From Gammaproteobacteria bacterium (GTDB lineage: Bacteria > Pseudomonadota > Gammaproteobacteria > UBA1113): DNA of 5,682 nt. Position numbers and translations under genes: made by a program. The DNA lies in assembly GCA_019752835.1 (NCBI GenBank), contig JAIELR010000137.1:1-5682 (forward strand), in the 5' to 3' direction. Position 1 is the stretch's first letter; each line of letters opens with the position of its first letter. Positions 1 through 4,706 of this stretch are shown here, piece after piece. A model generated the notes under the pieces. It searched no databases. It was given only the letters and a program-made list of their open reading frames with translations, and was not told the origin of the DNA.

Positions 1-116
1 ACACAAGTAAGTTTACCTGCTTCATTGACTTCAGGCTGGCCTCCAATCCACTCCACTTTCTCCTCAGGCCTTTGGTCTTCTGATAATGGATCTGGAAATA
101 AAGAAGAAGAAAACAT
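1..116 (-). CDS. Possible 5' end of an unidentified gene (partial)
   Basis: An ATG at 116-114 opens a minus-strand frame that stays open for 38 codons and runs off the left edge. The peptide begins MFSSSLFPDPLSEDQ and continues with an acidic, polar stretch and a VEWIGGQPEV segment. I recognise no family. The composition (Pro, Glu, Trp, Gly in a coherent hydrophilic run) looks more like protein than random AT-rich DNA, and the base composition is richer in GC than the intergenic stretch just upstream. No convincing Shine-Dalgarno sequence precedes the ATG, so the start is uncertain. It lies downstream of the four-gene operon in the same orientation, but a gap of about 166 bp argues for separate transcription. 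It could also be a chance open frame. Confidence 0.45.
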   Translation of the reverse strand, partial: MFSSSLFPDPLSEDQRPEEKVEWIGGQPEVNEAGKLTC

Positions 117-282
117 TTTCAGAAAATTTCAGATTTCAAAATTTTATCAAATTAAATTATTTTTTTAGTTAATTAAGATACAGGGAAGTTGTTGTTTGAC
201 GGGTGGTCAATAACACAAGATTTTTAATTGAGCAATAGGAAAATTATGAAGATAAAAATCATATTCGTTAATTTTTACACAC
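117..282. other. AT-rich intergenic spacer
   Basis: This spacer separates the end of the GIN-domain gene from the left-edge frame. I see no gene in it. On the minus strand, just after the GIN stop codon, the arms TAAAAAT and ATTTTTA could pair around a loop of about 11 nt (roughly 253-277). They are all A/T pairs and no clear T-run follows, so this is at best a weak terminator. No strong promoter for the left-edge frame could be picked out. Confidence 0.5.
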
Positions 283-1116
283 TCACTCCACTCCTAGCGA
301 TACAACGGTAGAAGATGGAGTAGCGCTCTCATTATCAATCCTAGGTTTGCCATAATATAAAATTGAATTTTTACCGGAAAGACGCATATTCAATGTATCT
401 GCAGCACTAACAAATATTTTATTGTTACCTACAGCGATGATAGTCACATTTTCGGCAATTAACTCTTTTGCGTCAATGGCCGTATTACCAGTCACTTTAA
501 TCGTTAAGTTTTTTACTGCGCCGGTTAAATGTATGTCATTGTTACCATAAACATTTAATATTATAGACTCTTCATCATTTAAATTGAGATGGACCATAGA
601 ATTACCCTTTAAATTAAGCCGGGTGTTTTTTATCTCTCCTTGCAAGTAGGCGTTGCTATTACCATTCAGGCTAAATGTTAACTGAGGCGTATTAAGGTTC
701 GTGGCAATTATCGTTGATTTGCCAAAAACACTAATGCTATTAAGCGAATTTGTTGTGACCGTGGCCTTAATCGGGTAATTATAGGTACCCAAACCGCTTT
801 CATTTTTATTAATATCTATCATGTTTTTTTTGATTGAAACAATCATCTTGTTAAGTTCATTTTTTGAACCAGTAATAGAAGGGGTATTTTGATTGTTTTG
901 ATTCAGCATTATATTGAAATTGCCATAAATACGTAAAGATGAAAAATCAGGTAACATAATTTCGTTGCTTGATTTATTAATGATTAATTTTTGATAATCG
1001 TTTTTTGAAAAAAACATTCTGTCATTAAAGTTCACTCTGTAAAAAGCTGAAACTATTAGTATAATTAAAAAAAGGCTGACGGTTGAAAAAATAAAGACTC
1101 GGTTGCTAGTTTTCAT
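283..1116 (-). CDS. Membrane-anchored GIN (DUF2807) domain protein
   Basis: This 277-aa protein has a basic N-terminus and one hydrophobic segment (about residues 7-26) with no lipobox, so it is probably an uncleaved anchor or signal with the rest in the periplasm. From about residue 54 it reads as a head-GIN/DUF2807 domain: an LPDFSSLRIYGNFNI start typical of the family, then short beta strands. Turns of the type hydrophobic-x-G-(N/K)-(N/S/T) recur with Gly at 132, 152, 171, 191, 210, 230 and 248, an 18-20 residue period that indicates beta-solenoid rungs. The domain's biochemical function is not established; the 'adhesin head' label is putative. A good Shine-Dalgarno (GAGGG at 1126-1130 on the plus-strand complement) lies 9 nt before the ATG, and the start overlaps the GntR gene by 11 bp. 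It is the last gene of the operon, so it is probably controlled with the ABC transporter. Confidence 0.85.
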   Translation of the reverse strand: MKTSNRVFIFSTVSLFLIILIVSAFYRVNFNDRMFFSKNDYQKLIINKSSNEIMLPDFSSLRIYGNFNIMLNQNNQNTPSITGSKNELNKMIVSIKKNMIDINKNESGLGTYNYPIKATVTTNSLNSISVFGKSTIIATNLNTPQLTFSLNGNSNAYLQGEIKNTRLNLKGNSMVHLNLNDEESIILNVYGNNDIHLTGAVKNLTIKVTGNTAIDAKELIAENVTIIAVGNNKIFVSAADTLNMRLSGKNSILYYGKPRIDNESATPSSTVVSLGVE

Positions 1117-1477
1117 TACATTTTTCCCTCTGGTTATACAATTGTTGAATTTCGCTAAAGTTAATACCTAATAAATCCATTGATTTGAATACTTGTGGCA
1201 AATGCACCACTAAGAATTCTTTTTTCTTGAATTCAATTATATGTGAAATCGCCGTTTCCGTGACAAAATAGCCTATTCCACGCTGCATGGTTATAATTTG
1301 AAGGTTTTCTAAAAACGCATAAGCCCTGACTATAGTATTTGGGTTTACTTGTAAGTTGATAGCCAATTCCCTTACCGATAAAATTTTTTCACTTACTCGC
1401 CATTTCTTCAGTAGAATTTGTTCACAAACAAAATCAACTATTTGCAAATATATTGCTTTTGTGGGTTGAAAATCCAT
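1106..1477 (-). CDS. GntR-family transcriptional regulator, YtrA type
   Basis: This 123-aa protein has an N-terminal winged helix-turn-helix and only a short C-terminal tail, the hallmark of the YtrA subfamily rather than FadR or HutC regulators with a large effector domain. The DNA-binding helices cover about residues 34-57 (SVRELAINLQVNPNTIVRAY), with VNPNT, the usual recognition-helix start, at 44-48. The wing follows at 64-72 (MQRGIGYFV). The remaining 50 residues would form the dimerising helices. YtrA-type regulators typically repress a neighbouring ABC transporter operon, including their own gene, and here it sits inside such an operon. The palindrome at 3001-3024 is its likely operator. 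It starts 1 bp after the permease stop with a weak ribosome site, suggesting translational coupling. The inducing signal is unknown. Confidence 0.92.
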   Translation of the reverse strand: MDFQPTKAIYLQIVDFVCEQILLKKWRVSEKILSVRELAINLQVNPNTIVRAYAFLENLQIITMQRGIGYFVTETAISHIIEFKKKEFLVVHLPQVFKSMDLLGINFSEIQQLYNQREKCNEN

Positions 1478-1478
1478 C

Positions 1479-2147
1479 TTATTTCAACTCATATTCAGTT
1501 AATTTCAAATAAGCAACCATTAAGCTAATTACAGCTAAAACGCTCAATATGGCTATGTAAATGTTATGGCTTGATATCCATAAATTTAATGAATTTAAAT
1601 AAAAATTTCTGGTAAATATGGTGAGTAATAACATATAACAACCAGCAGCAAGGGCCGTTTTAATCAATGCGTGTTTCTTAAAGTAAATAGCACCCAAAAA
1701 TACAAATGCTTGATAGAGTACATAGTAAAATATAACGTGCCATAAATTTGGCTGAAAAATGTTTAACCACGTTGTATTTCGCTGAAATATTAATATATTG
1801 ACGACAGAGCCTAATAATGAAAGCAGGTAATAAGCTGTGAGCGAAATTAGAGCGTAGCCTATAGAGCTTAATAACCACTTGCTTAAAAATCGCTCGAAAT
1901 TCGAGCATGGAAGCATTAAATAGGGAATAGCTTTTCGTGAATTATGCAAGTCTTTAAAAATCAATCCGGTGATAATAAATCCACCAAAAAACAAGCTAAT
2001 ATAATAAGCAATAAAATTATTAGTTATATCAAAGGGTAATATAATGCAAAAAATAGCTATTGTGATACTTGCAATGAATATTAAACGCCGATTTAACATT
2101 ATGTCGTTCAATATTAATCCATATAGTCGTTTTAAACTTACGTTCAT
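1479..2147 (-). CDS. ABC transporter membrane subunit, ABC-2-like
   Basis: This 222-aa integral membrane protein has about six hydrophobic segments, near residues 22-39, 45-64, 91-120, 135-156, 160-178 and 191-214. Between the second and third lies a cytoplasmic loop with FKDLHNSRKAIPYLMLPCSN, followed by FERFLSKWL. The pattern 'yLmLPaS..Ekfls+wl' is, as I recall, typical of short ABC-2 permeases, many of them in Bacteroidetes. The gene overlaps the ATPase by 4 bp (ATGA), and a strong GGGAG site lies 6 nt upstream of its ATG. With the upstream ATPase it should form a homodimeric-type exporter with two permeases and two ATPases. Nothing in the sequence shows the substrate; drugs, peptides or lipids are possible. 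Confidence 0.85.
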   Translation of the reverse strand: MNVSLKRLYGLILNDIMLNRRLIFIASITIAIFCIILPFDITNNFIAYYISLFFGGFIITGLIFKDLHNSRKAIPYLMLPCSNFERFLSKWLLSSIGYALISLTAYYLLSLLGSVVNILIFQRNTTWLNIFQPNLWHVIFYYVLYQAFVFLGAIYFKKHALIKTALAAGCYMLLLTIFTRNFYLNSLNLWISSHNIYIAILSVLAVISLMVAYLKLTEYELK

Positions 2148-2986
2148 TTTTCGCTCCCGAATATATGTTGAATTTTGTTTTTATTGAGTAAGACAGCGTT
2201 AAACAAAACCTCTAAATCAATGGGAGTATCTTGTTCATTACTGTTTTCCATAATGCTAACGTAACCGCCTAACCGTTTCTCATAATACAGTGAGCTATAA
2301 CGATTGGGTTCTTCTTGTACATACGAAAACGATAGCTTTGAATTTATATTGGCTAAGGTTTCATGTAAAATGATGTTGCCTTCATCTAAAATAATAATAG
2401 AATCAATAATGTTTTCGACATCATGAACTTGATGTGTCGAAATAATGATAAGTTTATCATCCGTGGTGGTTTCAACCAGTAATTTTCTAAACTCAGCTTT
2501 ACTAGGAATATCTAAACCATTTGTTGGTTCATCAAGAATCATAATGGTGCAATTGGTGGCAAAACCAAAGGCCAATAAAAATTTTTTCTTCTGCCCATGA
2601 GAAAGAGTGGTTAATAATTTATTTTTTTCTAACCCAAATTCATTGATATACTTATCCAATAATAAGTAATCAAATTTAGGATAAAATTTAGCATAACAAT
2701 TAATATACTCAACGACAGTTAGTGCTGGTAAATAAATATCTTCAGGTAAAAAATAAATTTCTTCTAAAAACTGAGGCTTTCGCTGTTTGGGAACATAATT
2801 GAGTACTGAACAATCGCCCTGCTGGGGAAAAATTAAACCAGAAATTATTTTTAATAAAGTAGTTTTACCTGCGCCATTTTTACCTAGTAAGCCACAAATG
2901 CCGCCACTTTCTACTAACAAATCAAGATTACTGAATAATTTTTCTTGATTCTTATATCCAAAATTAAGTTGATTTATTTTTAACAT
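2144..2986 (-). CDS. ABC transporter ATP-binding protein
   Basis: This 280-aa nucleotide-binding subunit has a complete motif set. Walker A is GKNGAGKT (residues 35-42). The ABC signature is the variant LSHGQKKK (128-135), with His in place of the more common Gly at position 3. Walker B is TIMILDEP (147-154), the D-loop NGLD is at 156-159, and the switch His is H185 in STHQ. Where the Q-loop is expected (about residues 73-83, FLEEIYFLPED) no Gln aligns; this is common in related exporter ATPases with 'YLPED' and is not necessarily inactivating. The last 80 residues are a family-specific extension. It is the promoter-proximal gene, with a GAGGA ribosome site just before the ATG, and supplies energy to the permease it overlaps. 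Confidence 0.95.
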   Translation of the reverse strand: MLKINQLNFGYKNQEKLFSNLDLLVESGGICGLLGKNGAGKTTLLKIISGLIFPQQGDCSVLNYVPKQRKPQFLEEIYFLPEDIYLPALTVVEYINCYAKFYPKFDYLLLDKYINEFGLEKNKLLTTLSHGQKKKFLLAFGFATNCTIMILDEPTNGLDIPSKAEFRKLLVETTTDDKLIIISTHQVHDVENIIDSIIILDEGNIILHETLANINSKLSFSYVQEEPNRYSSLYYEKRLGGYVSIMENSNEQDTPIDLEVLFNAVLLNKNKIQHIFGSEK

Positions 2987-3000
2987 CGAATCCTCGCTTT

Positions 3001-3024
3001 AGTGTTGTAGTTAACTAGCACACT
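3001..3024. promoter_or_regulatory. Probable GntR/YtrA operator palindrome
   Basis: This is a 24-bp dyad with outer arms AGTGT and ACACT and a self-complementary 10-bp core TAGTTAACTA; only the two bases on each side between arm and core fail to pair. It begins 1 bp downstream of the -10 box of the operon promoter, so a bound dimer would cover the transcription start. As I recall, YtrA of Bacillus binds an inverted repeat of similar outer half-sites (AGTGTA/TACACT) with a similar spacing. Binding by the regulator encoded at 1106-1477 is an inference from position and symmetry. Confidence 0.8.
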
Positions 3025-3025
3025 G

Positions 3026-3054
3026 ATTGTATATTGCTTGTTGCAATCTGTCAA
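3026..3054 (-). promoter_or_regulatory. Sigma-70-type promoter of the ABC/GntR/GIN operon
   Basis: Read on the minus strand, TTGACA (3054-3049) is a perfect -35 box. After 17 bp comes TACAAT (3031-3026), one mismatch from the -10 consensus. Transcription would start around 3019-3020, inside the palindrome, leaving a leader of about 33 nt before the ATPase start codon at 2986. Such a strong promoter overlapped by an operator fits tight repression with high output on release. Confidence 0.85.
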
Positions 3055-3468
3055 CCCTATGTATCTTCAGTGTAGAGAACAAGTAAACTGTCCGCATGAA
3101 TAGCAAATGAACTGTCCGGATTATCATATACCTATTGTATCTTCAGGTGCGATGGCTATAGTGTCTCAGATCCCTGTTTCACTACATCTTGCCCCAACTT
3201 GGGATGCGCACGTTTTTTTATCCAAAAACTGAAGAAATTCAGTACAGTAGGATTGTACTGAGTACCTAAACTGAGTTACCATAATGAAGCGATAGCCGCC
3301 ACTCCTAATCGAAGAAGAGCAACGTTGGCGACTTTTTTATATAATTAAAATCATACAATAAATTACCATTTAATTTTATTAGCATTGAATCGATTTGTTA
3401 ACTGATCGTGATTTGATTATCACTTTATCTAACTCTTATTGTGTGAACTATACCGGAGTAGCTAAGCT
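3055..3468. other. Divergent intergenic region without a supportable gene
   Basis: About 410 bp lie between the promoter of the minus-strand operon and the plus-strand gene at 3469. Besides the repeat segment at 3060-3146, I see only short frames with no family resemblance, some weak dyads, and a very AT-rich tract at 3331-3420. A candidate promoter for the 3469 gene is TTGTTA (3395-3400), 17 bp, TATCAC (3418-3423). The match is mediocre, and the -10 lies in a small GTGAT/ATCAC dyad (3408-3423). The stretch from about 3147 to 3330 has a more even base composition and may be decayed mobile DNA, but nothing in it could be identified. Confidence 0.4.
3060..3146. repeat. Short segment resembling an insertion-sequence end, bracketed by a direct repeat
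   Basis: The 11-mer TGTATCTTCAG occurs at 3060-3070 and again at 3136-3146. Between the copies is a segment starting TGTAGAGAAC that contains two copies of a 14-bp unit (3081-3094 and 3105-3118, 12 of 14 identical, both ending AACTGTCCG) spaced 24 bp. Tandem copies of such a unit next to a TG terminus are how the ends of IS21-like elements look, from memory. No transposase frame and no opposite end are present, so this would be a solo remnant. The 11-bp repeat is longer than usual IS21 target duplications, so the assignment is tentative. Confidence 0.4.
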
Positions 3469-4590
3469 ATGAGCTATTATTATGTGCTAGAAGGGAAAAT
3501 AGCTCGTTTTTCGTTGGATAATGCAAATTTTGTCCCTCCAACAGGGTTTTGTACCGACATGATCTCTTCATGCTGCGTCATCGTCTTAATATCGTCAGAC
3601 AATATGCAATATGCAATGATTCACGCTGACTCATCATTTCGAGATACGCTATGGATTCAAGAACAAATAAATTGGGTAGGAAAAGAATGCAAAAAATTTG
3701 TTTTCTTACGCAATAATGAATATTCCTTTGATGATCGTCAAATAACGAAGGCGTCCTTGCGACTTCTAAACCAACTTCTAGGGCCTGAAATAGATAATGA
3801 CTGGTTAATACAGGCTATTCCTGCAAATCATGAGGTTGTTTTTATAAAAACTGGCGAAAATCCTGCTACAACAAAAATACTCAATGAAGCCGTTGAATAT
3901 CACCCGGTGTCTCCTCGTTTATTTGCTCAGCATCAACTTTCTATTTTATTTAAGCGATATCAATTCGGGTTATTTGACAATAGCCATAACGATCCTATAT
4001 TCCTTTCTCCTTTACTTTATGATAGCGGTTGGCAAATCTATGAAAATTGTGTAATTTCTTCACGAGTAGAGCAAAATATGCACTATTTTGGGCTCGGTAT
4101 TGAAGATATTGGATGTTATGATATATATAAAATCGTAAGTGATCCCTTAAAGCAACCTAAATTTAGTACTAATATTAACATTATCGCAATATGCTCTGCG
4201 ATGCTTGGGCTTTATACGTATTTAATAAAACGGTCATCAAACGAGAGACTGGAGTTTCAATCATTTATTGCACATCATGTGAACAAGCTTCAAAAACAGA
4301 ACCGCAATATTTTTGGTTCAAATAATGCAAATATTTTTATTGTAGCGACCAAAGCACTTACTGCTTGTAAAAATAAAACAGACTTACAGATGTCCCAAGA
4401 AAAAATTGGAAAATATTTAGGGAGCAAGCTCGATCAACAAACCGGTCTTCAAATGATAACGGTTTTAGCTACTTTTATTGATCTTATGATGCTCGTGGTT
4501 GCGCCAGGTGCAATGGGCTTTGAGTTGCCGGAAAAACAGCAGGAGTTTGCGCTTGGGAATGACGCTTTAGCAAGCTACAATACATGTTAA
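3469..4590 (+). CDS. NTAN1/CheD-like cysteine amidohydrolase with a novel C-terminal region
   Basis: This 373-aa protein has an N-terminal part (about residues 1-185) that fits the fold of protein N-terminal asparagine amidohydrolase (NTAN1) and the receptor deamidase CheD. Seen directly: T29, C35 and H52, spaced 6 and 17 residues, in TDMISSCCVIVL followed by MIHADSS. T. maritima CheD uses Thr21, Cys27 and His44, the same spacing, and NTAN1 has a Cys and a His-x-Asp at the same distance, as here (H52-A-D54). A second NTAN1-like block is FDDRQITKASLRLLNQLLG at 87-105. The likely activity is deamidation of a protein Asn or Gln; the substrate is unknown. Residues 235-373 are helical with hydrophobic stretches near 235-252 and 329-348 that might touch membranes, and resemble nothing I know. 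The last 25 residues contain E352, E355 and E359 and a polar tail, reminiscent of Dot/Icm effector signals. GGAG at 3455-3458 precedes the ATG by 10 nt. Confidence 0.65.
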   Translation: MSYYYVLEGKIARFSLDNANFVPPTGFCTDMISSCCVIVLISSDNMQYAMIHADSSFRDTLWIQEQINWVGKECKKFVFLRNNEYSFDDRQITKASLRLLNQLLGPEIDNDWLIQAIPANHEVVFIKTGENPATTKILNEAVEYHPVSPRLFAQHQLSILFKRYQFGLFDNSHNDPIFLSPLLYDSGWQIYENCVISSRVEQNMHYFGLGIEDIGCYDIYKIVSDPLKQPKFSTNINIIAICSAMLGLYTYLIKRSSNERLEFQSFIAHHVNKLQKQNRNIFGSNNANIFIVATKALTACKNKTDLQMSQEKIGKYLGSKLDQQTGLQMITVLATFIDLMMLVVAPGAMGFELPEKQQEFALGNDALASYNTC

Positions 4591-4609
4591 TACATTGATT
4601 TAATTGAAA

Positions 4610-4695
4610 ATGCGGAGAATAGGCCCGTTAATCTCCGCATGATTTGCGGAGAGTACTGGTCTTTGCGGAGATTAACGGCTATAATCTCCGCAAAG
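4610..4695 (+). repeat. Cluster of five TGCGGAGA repeats forming nested inverted repeats
   Basis: The octamer TGCGGAGA occurs in direct orientation at 4611-4618, 4645-4652 and 4664-4671, and inverted at 4632-4639 and 4685-4692. Three perfect pairings follow: 4610-4618 with 4632-4640 (9 bp, 13-nt loop); 4661-4674 with 4682-4695 (14 bp, 7-nt loop); and, exclusive of both, 4625-4639 with 4664-4678 (15 bp). The centres of the first two dyads (4625 and 4678) are 53 bp apart, close to five helical turns. The cluster fills most of the gap between the NTAN1-like gene and fic. It probably is a multi-site operator for the fic gene; a role in RNA structure or in ending the upstream transcript is possible, though no T-run follows either hairpin. 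Confidence 0.85.
4680..4685 (+). promoter_or_regulatory. Candidate -10 box of the fic promoter inside the repeat cluster
   Basis: A perfect TATAAT occupies the loop and right arm of the 14-bp inverted repeat at 4661-4695. At 16-18 bp upstream there is no good -35 box (around 4656-4663 reads CTGGTCTT), so activity might depend on an activator or be low. A start near 4691-4692 would leave a leader of about 15 nt carrying the ribosome site. An alternative promoter further upstream has TTGAAA at 4604-4609 but no matching -10. Confidence 0.45.
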
Positions 4696-4700
4696 AGGTG
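4695..4700 (+). promoter_or_regulatory. Ribosome binding site of fic
   Basis: GAGGTG lies 6 nt before the ATG at 4707, ideal spacing, and fixes this start. Its first G is the last base of the 14-bp inverted repeat, so in a longer transcript the hairpin would abut the site directly. Confidence 0.8.
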
Positions 4701-4706
4701 AGAGTA

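Noticed and set aside
1678..1908. Minus-strand 76-codon frame
   Set aside because: It lies wholly inside the permease gene in another frame. The permease has clear membrane segments, coupling and a ribosome site, so this is a shadow.
3152..3232. 26-codon plus-strand frame starting MAIVSQIPVSL
   Set aside because: It is too short, has no properly spaced Shine-Dalgarno and resembles no known peptide; likely chance.
3240..3260. Inverted repeat CAGTAC/GTACTG with a 9-nt loop
   Set aside because: Only 6 bp, with no T-run or promoter nearby; expected by chance in a region of this size.
3408..3423. GTGAT/ATCAC dyad as an operator for the gene at 3469
   Set aside because: Arms of only 5 bp in AT-rich DNA; no regulator is encoded next to it that would obviously use it.
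4610..4645. Rho-independent terminator for the NTAN1-like gene
   Set aside because: The 9-bp stem is followed by GATTT rather than a run of T, and the loop is 13 nt. The repeats fit an operator array better.
4610..4695. CRISPR array
   Set aside because: The repeats are 8-bp cores in mixed orientation with unequal spacing, and there are no uniform spacers or cas genes.
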